A stretch of 64,000 nt of DNA from the NCBI RefSeq assembly GCF_000719335.1, contig NZ_JOGB01000031.1, positions 1 through 64,000 on the forward strand, written 5' to 3'. Shown piece by piece: positions 51,820 through 62,300 of this stretch (position 1 is the stretch's first letter; each line of letters starts with the position of its first letter). Under the pieces are notes generated by a model, which was not told the origin of the DNA, did no database searches, and saw nothing but the letters and a program-made list of their open reading frames with translations. Position numbers and translations under genes: made by a program. This DNA comes from Streptomyces sp. NRRL S-87 (GTDB lineage: Bacteria; Actinomycetota; Actinomycetes; Streptomycetales; Streptomycetaceae).

Positions 51820-51948
51820 GCGAGCCCCGTCGAGGGCGATCAGTTCGACGGCCCCGTCGCGGGTGAGGAGCGGCAGGCGGTCGGCGCCGTCGTCGGGCGC
51901 GTACTCGTCGTGGATCACGTCCGGCTGACTGCGGCTGCGGCCCCGAGG

Positions 51949-52185
51949 TCACGGCGGCGACTCGCCCCACACATCGGGCCCGCCGCCCTGCCACTCGATC
52001 AGCGGGTCCCGGGCGGCCAGCAGGTCCTCTGCGTCCTCGAGGCCGATCCGGCGCATGAACTCCGCGACGTCCGCGAGGTCGTACGCCGTGCCGAGGGCGG
52101 CGTCGGTGCCGTGGACGTGCGCGATCACCGCCCGGCCGCCGATCGGGCCGACAGGGTGGACGATGATCCGCGCGCGATCCGCCAT
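51949..52185 (-). CDS. Small hypothetical protein
   Basis: A 78-residue protein: MADRARIIVHPVGPIGGRAV, IAHVHGTDAALGTAYDLADV, AEFMRRIGLEDAEDLLAARD. The balanced alpha/beta composition, typical codon use and natural start/stop suggest a real gene. It is acidic and cytosolic. No family is recognised. It is convergent with PaaX (130 bases between stops). Confidence 0.55.
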   Translation of the reverse strand: MADRARIIVHPVGPIGGRAVIAHVHGTDAALGTAYDLADVAEFMRRIGLEDAEDLLAARDPLIEWQGGGPDVWGESPP

Positions 52186-52436
52186 GCGCCCAGCCTCCGT
52201 CGGGACGGCTCCGGACGCATCCGGACTGCGTCCGCCCGGGCAGCCGGCCCGCGCCCGAGGAGTCGGGGCAACGGCCCCGTCTCGACCCCGTGCATCTTCC
52301 ACCCCTCGCCCGCCCCCGTGCGTCTTCGCCGTCGCTGGTGCCGTGGCGCGGGTCCTGGAGGGGACATGACGGAGCGCCCGACCTGGGAGGAGTCCCGGGG
52401 CGGGCGCTTCGGCGTCCACGTGGTGCGGCCGGAGTA

Positions 52437-55400
52437 CTAGACCGTGCCGGTGGGGGTGCTGGTGCCGGGGATGGTCCAGCGCTGGTCGGCGATGCCGAGG
52501 CAGTCCCAGAGCATCAGCTGGGTGCCGTTGGTGGTGTTCGAGGCCGGCAGGGCCACGCACCGCCCGGACTGCGGGTTGTACAACGAGCCGTCGGCGCGCG
52601 GGACGAACTGCTGCGCACCGGTGCCGTTGCAGGACCACAGCTGGATCAGCGTGTTGTTGCCGGTGCCGCCGCCCGCGACGTCCAGACACTTGCCGACGGC
52701 CCGGAGCGTGCCGTCCCCGGGCAGGGTCCACTGCTGCGCGGCGGAGGAGTTGCAGTCCCAGATCTGCACCTTGGTGCCGTCGTCCGTGGCACCCCAGTTG
52801 ACGTCCATGCACTTGTTCGGGTCCACGCCGTTGACGGCCTTGGCCGGCTTGGGCGTGGGGTCGCTGAGGGCGTCGACGGTGGTGATGGTGGTGGCCCAGT
52901 CACCGGTGCCGATCATGGCGGGCCGGCCCGCGCCGGTGGTGGTCAGCGGCGCGAGCAGCAGGCAGCCGGTCGGGCAGGTGGTGGCGGCGTCCTGGCCGGC
53001 GTCGTCGACGTAGTCGACCGGGGTGGCGTCACCCGCGGTGGCCGTCCAGACGTCCGGCCCCTCCTTGCCCGCGGTCGGGACGTACTGGCGGCTGCCGTCG
53101 GCGGCGGTGACCACCGAGCCGTGCAGGTTGCCCTGGCTGCTGAACATCGGCACCCGGTTCGGAGACCAGCCTGAGGCCGCGAGCACGCTGCGCGCGCCGG
53201 TGCCGTAGGTGCCGGCACCGCCCGGGCGTGCACCGGGGTAGAAGAAGAGCCGGCCGAACTCGGCGTGCGCGGGGTCGGTGGTGCGGTTGCGGGCCAGCAG
53301 GTCCCCGATGCCGTCGCCGTCCAGGTCTCCGGGCGAGGCGATGTCGTACGCGGACCAGCCGGCGGCCCCTGCGGTGACCGGGACCAGCCTGCCGGCGGCG
53401 TCCTGGGCCAGCGGGCCGGAACTGGTGCCGCTGTAGAGCACGAGCGCGTCGCCGTCGACGGCCAGCAGGTCGCTGCCGATCCTGCCGTCGACGTTGCCGG
53501 TGGCGAGGATCTGCCGGGTGCCGGACCAGTCGGCGGTGGGGTGCCTGAGCTCGGTGCGGCGGTCGAAGAGCGGGGTGCCGAGACCGTCGTTGGGGTAGAC
53601 GTACAGCTTGGGGCCGAGCTTGACGAGGTAGTCCTCGTAGCCGTCCTTGGTCAGGCCGGCCGAGGCGGCGGCGAAGTCACCGCGGTGGGTGATCAGCGCG
53701 CCCCGCCAGCCGCCGGCGCCGATGGTGCGGCCCCGGTCGAGGCTGCCGGCGCCCTTGCCCGGGTAGAGGCGGAGGGTGTCGTCGGTGACCGCCGCGACCA
53801 GGTCGGCGTAGCCGTCGCCGTTGAGGTCGCCCGGCAGGTCGCCGGTGCGGGTGCCGGACGGAGAGGCCACGAAGCCCGGGCTGGTGGCCTTGACCTCGGC
53901 GCCGCCGGAGGCGCCGTACGACGTGATGTTGCCGCCCTTGTCGTACGCGGTGACGTACAGCTGGTTGCTGGGCCACAGGGTCGGGACGACCTTGGCGGTG
54001 GCCGTGCCGTCCGCCGCCGCGTCGGCCCAGGTTCCGCCCGCGCAGCGGGTGTTGGAGGTGGGCAGCGGCTTGTTCAGCGAGTAGCAGAAGCCTGCGACGC
54101 CGACGTTGTCGGTGGCGGCCAGGGTGAAGGTGCGCTCGGTACGGGCCGGCTTGTCACCGCCGTCGGCGGCGGTGACCGTGGGCTGGCTCGGTGGGGTGCG
54201 GTCGACGCGGAAGCCGCAGGAGGGGCTGTTGGGGGAGCTGGTGTAGGCGTCCTGGGCGGCCACCGCCCATCGGTAGTTCTGTCCGTCGGCCAGCAGGTCC
54301 CGGGAGACCCCGGCGGTGGCCCAGTTGCCGCTGGAGACCGTGGGGTCCGACGACTGGACGCCGTTGCCGCCGTCGGCCCAGATGCCGAAGTGGGCCCTGA
54401 CGTCCTCGCCGTCCGGGTCGGAGACCTTCGCCGTCAGGGTGACGTCGTTGTTCCCGATGATCGGCCACGTGGCGGGATCGGTGTCGCAGACGATCTGCTT
54501 GGCGGTGGTGCTGCCGGGCGACCAGGGGCCTTCGTAGGCGCCGTAGGCGTCCACGGCGGGCGGACGGTTGTACGTGATCTCCAGGTGCGGGTCGTTGCTG
54601 TACTTCTTCCACGAGTCGTGGTTGGTCTCGTAGTCGCCCCGGCTGCGCAGCCCCAGGGTGACGTCGTTCCAGCCGCCCTCGTTGGCCGACCGCTGGATGA
54701 GGTCCTTCAGGGGGCTGTCGGCGAAGTCCTCGCCGGCCGCGCCGCAGCCGCTGCGGCCGTGCGCGAACCACTTGGTCTGGAGGGTCTGTGCCCAGCCGGG
54801 CTGGTTGTTCCACGTGGTGCCGGTGCCGATGGCACCGGTGAAGCCGAGCTCCACCGGGGTACCGGTGCAGGACCAGCTGTACGTGTTGAAGACGTTGAAG
54901 GTGGCCTTGATGATCTGTGTGCCGCCCAGCCCCCGTACGTCCATCTGGAAGTAGCTGCGGGCGGTGCCGTAGCTCTTGTAGGCCGGGTCGTCCTCGTAGC
55001 CGGTACGGGCCAGGCCGTCGTCGAAGTGGGCGCCCCACCAGTAGGACGTGTTGGCGGCGTTGGCGTTGTACTTCTGCTTGTACGCCACGGTCCAGTTGAT
55101 CCGGCCGCCGCCCGAGAAGACCGGGTCGATCACCACGGGGTAGACCGTCTTCGCGCCGGTGAGCAGGGTCCGGTCCGGGACCAGCCGCAGGGTGCCGCCC
55201 GACACGCTGACGGGCATCCGCCGGGCGTCCTCGGGGGCCGGCGAGTCGGCTCCGGCACCGCTGCCGGGGGCGCCGGAGCGGGCCGTGGCGGCCTTCGCGG
55301 CCCGCTGCGCGCGGGCGGAGTCCCACATCGCGGCGGGCGGGGCCTGGAAGACGGTGGTGCCGCGCCGGTCCTTGGCGGTGAGGCTGCCGTCCTCGGCCGT

Positions 55401-56075
55401 CCTCACCGTGACGCCGGCGGCCTTCATGCCGTAAGTGAGCGTCTTCAGCCTCGGGTTGGCGGCGGCCTTGCGGTTCTTGACTACCAGGTGGTGGGCGAAG
55501 CCCTCCACGTGGGCGACGACCTTCAGGTCGACGCCGGGCAGCACCTCCGGGTAGAGCGCGGTGTTGCCGTTGACCTCCGGGGACGGCAGCCGGGACGGCC
55601 ACGTCAGGGAGAGCGACTTGCCGTCGCGGACCATGGTCGCGAGCGGCCCCCCGCGGCCGCCCGAGAAGGTCATGGGGAAGGTCGTCGCCCGGGTCGCCAG
55701 GCTCCCGTCGGGCCGCCGTACGAGCCTCGCGTCCGGCGTGCGCCAGGCGCCCGCGACCTTGACGCGGACGGTCTTGACGTGCTGGCGCCAGGTGAAGGTG
55801 CCGTCGGGGTTGGCCAGCACCTCGGTGTGCTCGTCGCGGCGCTCCGGTACCTCGACCGGGCGGCCGTTCCGGCGGGCCGTCGCCTGCGCCTTCAGATCGG
55901 CCGCCACGAGACCGGCCGCCGGCCGCTGCTGCTTCGGCGGAACGTCCCGGTCCACCGCCCCGGCCTGCGGAGAGGCCGCAGTGACCAGTCCGGCCGCCAG
56001 CGCGAGGCTCAGCGCCGCGGCGAGCGGCCTCCAGCGGTGTCCGACGGATTCCGTCGGGAGAATTCGGCGCTTCAT
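52437..56075 (-). CDS. Giant secreted protein with beta-sandwich, FG-GAP propeller and ricin domains
   Basis: A 1212-residue exported protein. The signal peptide includes RPLAAALSLALAAGLVTAA. Residues about 100-330 are a beta-rich N-terminal region (HTEVLANPDGTFTWRQHVKT, LATMVRDGKSLSLTWPSRLP). From about 325, RINWTVAYKQKYNANAANTS begins a DNRLRE-like segment. From about 745, FG-GAP/VCBS repeats appear: GDLNGDGYADLVAAVTDDTL, NVDGRIGSDLLAVDGDALVL and GDLDGDGIGDLLARNRTTDP. From about 1078 a ricin-type trefoil closes the protein (NKCMDVNWGATDDGTKVQIW, GKCLDVAGGGTGNNTLIQLW). It is divergent from the RHS gene across 230 bases, a recurring Streptomyces pairing. Confidence 0.88.
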   Translation of the reverse strand: MKRRILPTESVGHRWRPLAAALSLALAAGLVTAASPQAGAVDRDVPPKQQRPAAGLVAADLKAQATARRNGRPVEVPERRDEHTEVLANPDGTFTWRQHVKTVRVKVAGAWRTPDARLVRRPDGSLATRATTFPMTFSGGRGGPLATMVRDGKSLSLTWPSRLPSPEVNGNTALYPEVLPGVDLKVVAHVEGFAHHLVVKNRKAAANPRLKTLTYGMKAAGVTVRTAEDGSLTAKDRRGTTVFQAPPAAMWDSARAQRAAKAATARSGAPGSGAGADSPAPEDARRMPVSVSGGTLRLVPDRTLLTGAKTVYPVVIDPVFSGGGRINWTVAYKQKYNANAANTSYWWGAHFDDGLARTGYEDDPAYKSYGTARSYFQMDVRGLGGTQIIKATFNVFNTYSWSCTGTPVELGFTGAIGTGTTWNNQPGWAQTLQTKWFAHGRSGCGAAGEDFADSPLKDLIQRSANEGGWNDVTLGLRSRGDYETNHDSWKKYSNDPHLEITYNRPPAVDAYGAYEGPWSPGSTTAKQIVCDTDPATWPIIGNNDVTLTAKVSDPDGEDVRAHFGIWADGGNGVQSSDPTVSSGNWATAGVSRDLLADGQNYRWAVAAQDAYTSSPNSPSCGFRVDRTPPSQPTVTAADGGDKPARTERTFTLAATDNVGVAGFCYSLNKPLPTSNTRCAGGTWADAAADGTATAKVVPTLWPSNQLYVTAYDKGGNITSYGASGGAEVKATSPGFVASPSGTRTGDLPGDLNGDGYADLVAAVTDDTLRLYPGKGAGSLDRGRTIGAGGWRGALITHRGDFAAASAGLTKDGYEDYLVKLGPKLYVYPNDGLGTPLFDRRTELRHPTADWSGTRQILATGNVDGRIGSDLLAVDGDALVLYSGTSSGPLAQDAAGRLVPVTAGAAGWSAYDIASPGDLDGDGIGDLLARNRTTDPAHAEFGRLFFYPGARPGGAGTYGTGARSVLAASGWSPNRVPMFSSQGNLHGSVVTAADGSRQYVPTAGKEGPDVWTATAGDATPVDYVDDAGQDAATTCPTGCLLLAPLTTTGAGRPAMIGTGDWATTITTVDALSDPTPKPAKAVNGVDPNKCMDVNWGATDDGTKVQIWDCNSSAAQQWTLPGDGTLRAVGKCLDVAGGGTGNNTLIQLWSCNGTGAQQFVPRADGSLYNPQSGRCVALPASNTTNGTQLMLWDCLGIADQRWTIPGTSTPTGTV

Positions 56076-56305
56076 GGCTCGTTTCTTTCGTGGGAGCGGC
56101 GCATTCGATGACGTGAGCGTCCGTCAAATGGCCTGAATTGAGGCGCACTTGAGGTGCGGTCCACATCATGCCGGGACACCTTGGAGGGAACCAAGCATTC
56201 CGCCCTCCTAGTGGTCCACACCTGCTATTACTCCGCTGTCCATCAGCGGTTTCGCACCGGATTTCCACTCAGACTTCGCCCCAGACGAGACAGGGGGAGA
56301 AGGCA

Positions 56306-59300
56306 GTGAGACACGAGAAATTCAGGCGCTCCGCTGGAGGCCGGAAAGCGCCGGGCGGGGCGACCGCCGGCCGTTCCGGTATCACCCGCCGCCGCGTGGT
56401 GACCGGGGGGCTGGTGGCCGGAACGATCCTGGCGGCCCTGCTGCCGGCCGGCCCGGGATACGCGGCCGTGGAGTTCAAGGTGCGCGCCACCCAGCGGACC
56501 GGCTCGGTGTCCGGGGCGCCCGTACGACCGGAGGCGCCCTCCCGGGTCACCGACACCGACCGGGCGCACGCCCGGCCGGCGCAGGGCACGGTCCGCTGGC
56601 CGGCCGCCGGCGAGCGGGTGGTCGACCTGACGGGCGGCACGGCGGGCCGGCCGCGGGCCGCCGCGGGGCTCCCGCTGTCGGTGGCCGCCCCGGCCCGGTC
56701 CGGCTCGGCCAAGGGGACCCTGGCCGCCGCAGCGCAGGCGCCGGGGAAGGTCCGGCTGCGGATGGCCGACCGGAGGACCACGGCGAAGGCCGGCGTGGCG
56801 GGCGTCCTGCTGGGCGTCGGCCGTGCCGACGGGCAGCGGGGCGCCGGCACGGTCTCCTTGCGGGTGGACTACGGCGCCTTCCGCGGCGCGTACGGCGCCG
56901 ACTGGGCGACCCGGCTCCGCCTGGTGCAGCTCCCGGCCTGTGCGCTGACCACGCCGGAGAAGCCGGCCTGCAAGGTCGGCAAGCCGCTGGCCACCCGCAA
57001 CAACGTCCGGACCGGCACCCTCACCGCGGACGTGCCGCTGGCCCCGGTTCCCCGGCCGGCCGCCGCGAGCGCCCCGGCCGCCTCCGCCGCCCCCGCCGCC
57101 CCGGCCGCGCTGACCGCGGTCGCCGCGACCGCGGCCCCCTCCGGCGGCAACGGCGACTTCACCGCCACCCCCCTGGCACCGTCCGGCACCTGGGCGGCCG
57201 GTGGCAACGAAGGCGGGTTCGGCTGGCAGTACCCGCTCCCCCTGCCGCCCGTACCGGGCGGTCTGGCCCCCAAGCTGCAACTCGGCTACTCCTCGTCGTC
57301 GATCGACGGCCGGACGGCTTCCAGCAACAACCAGTCCTCCTGGATCGGCGACGGCTGGTCGATGGAGACCGGCTTCATCGAGCGGCAGTACATGTCCTGC
57401 CCCGACGACAACGGCACGGGCAGCAACGCCCCGGCCGCCTCGGGCGACCTCTGCTGGCATTCCGACAACGCGGTCATGTCGCTGAACGGCAGCTCCACCC
57501 CGCTCGTCAAGGACCGCACCACCGGCGTCTGGAAGCCGGCCCAGGACGACGGCTCCCGCGTCGAGCACCTGAACGGCGGCGGCACCGACACGGCCAACGG
57601 CGACGACGACAACGAGTACTGGAAGGTCACCACCGCACAGGGTGCCCAGTACTTCTTCGGCAAGCACCGGCTGCCCGGCTGGTCCACCGGCAAGGCGGAG
57701 ACCAACTCCACGTTCACCGTGCCCGTGTTCGGCAACCACGCCGGCGAGCCCGGCCACGCCACCGCCTTCGCGGACTCCTGGCGCAACCAGGCCTGGCGCT
57801 GGAACCTCGACTACGTCGTGGACCCGCAGGGCAACGCGATGGCGTACTTCTACAACAAGGAGACCGGCGCCTACGCCCGCAACACCGGCGGTACCCAGTC
57901 CACGATGCCCAAGGCCGACGCGGCCTACGTGCGCGGCGGCACGGTGGACCGGATCGAGTACGGCCACCGGGCCGGCCAGGTCTACGTCGCCCAGCCCGCC
58001 GCCAAGGTGGTCTTCGGCACCGCCCCCCGCTGCCTGGGCCCCGCCTCCGACTGCACCTTCGACAAGGCACACGCCGCCAACTGGCCGGACACCCCTGTCG
58101 ACCAGTCCTGCACCCTGGGTGCCGACTGCCAGGTCAGCTCCCCGGCCTTCTTCTCCACCCGCCGGCTGACCACCGTCACCGCCCAGGCCCTCAAGGACGG
58201 TGCCCCGGTGGACGTGGACACCTGGGCGCTCACCCACACCTTCCCGGGCACGGGCGACAGCGGCGGCGCGGCGCTGTGGCTGGACTCGATCGTGCGCACC
58301 GGCAAGGCCGGCGGCACCCTGGCGATGCCTCCGGTGACGTTCGGCGGCACCCTGATGCCCAACCGGGTGGACGCCGCCGAGGGCCGGCCGCCGCTGAACA
58401 AGTACCGCATCACGCGGGTGAGTTCCGAGTCCGGTGGCGAGACCCTGGTCGACTACTCCGCCACCGAGTGCACGTACGACAACCCGCCCGTGCCCGAGTC
58501 CAACAGCAAGCGCTGCTTCCCCACCTGGTGGACGCCCAGGGGCGGCACCGAGCCGGTCAAGGACTGGTTCCACAAGTACGTGGTCACCAAGGTCACCGCC
58601 AACGACCTGGTGGCGGGCGCCACCTCGTCGGTGACCTCCTACGAGTACCTGGGCGGTGCCGGCTGGGCCCTGGCGGACGACGAGTTCACCCTGGCCAAGC
58701 ACCGCACGTACAGCCAGTACCGCGGCTACGGACGGGTCCGGACCCGCACCGGCACGACCAACCGCACCCAGACCGAGAGCGCCTACCTGCGCGGCTTCGC
58801 GGGCGCGGGCGTGCCCGACTCCTTCGGCGGCACCGTCACCGACGCGGCGCAGTACGCCGGCATGGAGATCGAGTCGCTGACCTACGACAAGGACGGCGGC
58901 GCCATCGCCTCGGCGGTCGAGCAGCGGCCCTGGTCCTCGGACGCGACGGCCGTGCAGAGCCGGGCCGGTACCGGTGACCTCAAGGCCTTCAAGGTCGGCA
59001 CGGGCAGCACCACGCACCGCACGCTGCTGTCCTCCGGCGCCTGGCGGGAGGTACGGGTCACCAACGGCTACGACGGGTACGGCCGCAACACCACCGTCTC
59101 CGACGAGGGCGACCTCGCCGTGACCGGCGACGAGCACTGCACCCGGACCGCCTACACCACCCCGGACACGACCAACTGGCTGATCGGGTACCCGTCTTCG
59201 GTCCAGCGGACCTCGGCCGTCTGCGACACGCCGGCCGACGCGGGGAACATCACCGACGAGACCCGCACCACCTACGACAACGGGGCCTTCGGCGCCGCGC

Positions 59301-62300
59301 CGGTGGCCGGCAAGTCGCTGGCCACCAAGATCGAGGACCTGGACCGCTTCGAGGGCGGCCAGCCCGTCTTCGTCACGACCGGCACCTCCGCCTACGACGC
59401 GGCCGGCCGCCTCACCAAGGTGACCGACGCCGCCGGGCGCACCACCCTCACCGAGTACCTGCCGGCCGCCGGCGCCCAGGCCACGACGGTCCGCACCACG
59501 GACCCGAAGGGCTTCGTCACCTCGGCCGACACGGACGGCCTGCGCGGCCTCACGGTCCAGGCGGCCGACGCCAACGGCCGCACCACGTACCAGGAGTACG
59601 ACCCGCTGGGCCGGCTCACCGCCGCCTGGCGGCCCGGCCGGGCCAAGAGCTCCCCCGCCGACGTGCTCTTCACGTACCAGGTGCGCCGGGACGCGCCGAC
59701 CACCGTCACGTCCAAGACCCTGCTGGAGGGCGGGAAGTACCGCACCGCCGTCACCCTGTACGACGGCCTGCTGCGCACCCGCCAGGTCCAGACGGAGGCG
59801 CAGGGCGGCGGCCGGATCGTCCAGGACACCTTCTACGACGCCCAGGGCCGGGTGAGCAAGGCGAACGGGGACTACTTCGAGTCCGCCGCGCCGGGCACCG
59901 CCGTGCTGGCGGTGGCCGACAACCAGATCCCGGCACAGACCCGCACCGAGTTCGACGGCCAGGGCCGCGCCACGGCCTCCGTGTTCTACACCGAGGGCGC
60001 CGAGAAGTGGCGCTCGACCACCACGTACGGCGGCAACTGGACGGCGGTGGTCCCCCCGCAGGGCGGCACGGCCTCGCTGACCGTCGCCAACGCCCAGGGC
60101 AAACCCGTGGAAGTGCGCCAGTACAAGAACGGCAACCCCCTCTACACCGCCGCGCCCGCCGCCTACGAGGCGCTGAAGTACACCTACGACAACAAGGAGC
60201 GGCTCACCAGGGTCGTGGACGCAGCGGGCAACGAGTACCTCTCGGGCTACGACCTGCGCGGCCGTGAACTCACCTCGAAGGACCCGGACAAGGGCACGGT
60301 CACCAAGACCTACACCGTCGACGGCAAGCTGGCCACCAGCACCGACGCCCGCGGCCAGGTCCTGGCCTACGAGTACGACGAGCTCGGCCGGCCGTCGGTG
60401 CTCCGCAAGGGCGGCCCCACGGGCGCCAAGCTCGCCGAGTGGACGTACGACACCTTGGCCGGCGGCAAGGGCAAGCTGACCTCCTCGACCCGCTACGACA
60501 ACGGCAGCCCGTACACCACCGCGGTCAAGGGCTACGACCCGGCGGGCCGCGCCACCGGCTCGACCGTCAGCATCCCCGCGGCGGAGGGCGCCCTCGCGGG
60601 CAGCTACGCCTTCGGCACCGAGTACACCCCGGACACCGGCCTGATCGCCTCGGCGAGCTTCCCGGCCGGCGGCGGGCTGCCCGCCGAGACGGTGTACACC
60701 CAGTACACGCCGACCGGCCTGCCCTCCGCGGTGGACAACGGCGAGCAGGTCTACTCGCTGGGCAACGTCTACTCCCCCTTCGGCGAGACGCTGCAGACCG
60801 TCCTCGGCGACGTCGGCGGCCGGACCGTCCAGACGTACACCTACGAGAAGGGCACCCGCCGCCTGGCCACCCTCACCAACGACCGGGAGGCGTCCGGGCC
60901 CCAGACCCTCGACAGCAAGAGCTACGGCTACGACCCGGCGGGCAACATCACCCGCATCCGCAACGAGCGCAACGACAAGTCGGTCCTGGACACCCAGTGC
61001 TTCCAGTACGACCACGCGCGGCGACTCAACGAGGCCTGGACCTCCACGGACGACTGCGCGGCCAAGCCAGGCGGGGGCGCCCGCCCGGCGGTCGGCGGCG
61101 TCGACCCGTACTGGTACTCGTACACCTTCGACGCGGTTGGCAACCGCACCGCCGAGGTGCAGCACGACCCGGCCGGTGACACCGCGAAGGACGTCCGCCG
61201 CGGCTACACCTACCCGGCCGCGGGTGCTGCCCGGCCGCACGCCGTGACCTCGGTCGGCATCACCGGCCCGGGCGCGCGCACCGACTCCTTCGAGTACGAC
61301 GCCACCGGCAACACCACCCGGCGCGTGACGGCCGCCGGCGACCAGGTCCTGACCTGGGACGCCGAGGGCCGCATGGAGTCGTCCACCACGGCCGGCAGGA
61401 AGAGCACCTTCCTCTACGACGCGGACGGCAAACGGCTGCTGCGCCGGGACGCCGACGCGGTCACCCTCTACCTCGGCGGCGAGGAGCTCAGGCTCACCAA
61501 GGCCGACGGGAAGGTGACCGGCACCCGCTTCTACGTCCTGGGCAAGACCACCGCGGTCCGCTCCTCGAGCGGCGCGATCAGCTACCTGCTGCCGGACCAC
61601 CAAGGCACGGACGAGGTCGCGGTGGACGCCTCGACCATGGCCGTCGTCCGGCGCGACCACGGACCCTTCGGCACCGCGCGCGGCAGCCGGCCGGGGCCGG
61701 GCCAGTGGGCGGGCGAGCACGGCTTCGTCGGCGGCACGAACGACGCGGCCACCGGGCTCACGCACCTCGGCGCCCGCGAGTACGACGCGGCCAACGGCCG
61801 GTTCGTCTCGGTCGACCCGGTGGTCGACCGCACCAACGGGCAGCAGCTGGGCGGGTACGCCTACGCGGGCAACTCGCCGGTGACGGACAGCGACCCGAGC
61901 GGGGCGTTCAGCATCGGCCAGCTGCTCAACCCGATCAAGGCGCTGATCGACACCGCGAAGGAGATCGTCCGGACGGTCGTGGCGGTCGCGAAGGCCCGCG
62001 AGGAGCAGCACCAGCTGTCCTACCAGAAGGCCTGGGCCCAGATGTGGAGGAAGGGCGAGAAGGGGTCGTCCGAAACGAGCTTCAACGTGGGCAAGGGGGA
62101 GGACCGGGGCATCATCATGATGCGGTTCTTCATCCACACCGAGAAGGCGATGGATCCGGTCCCCGGCGTGACGCTCCCTCAGCTGCTCGGTGACAACCGC
62201 GACTTCAGCACCGACCCGGACGCGCCCTACCGGATGGTGCTGTTCTGGAACACCGAGACCGGGGACGTGACCTTCTCGGTGTCCCCGTCGCACACCAACC

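Noticed and set aside
51840..51918. Possible minus-strand gene starting MIHDEYAPDDGADRLPLL
   Set aside because: The start looks gene-like, but after about 40 residues it runs antisense through the PaaX coding sequence with no motif; at most a relic.
53265..56111. Long plus-strand frame opposite the FG-GAP/ricin gene
   Set aside because: Val/Gly/Arg-rich antisense artefact; the minus strand has a signal peptide and recognisable domains.
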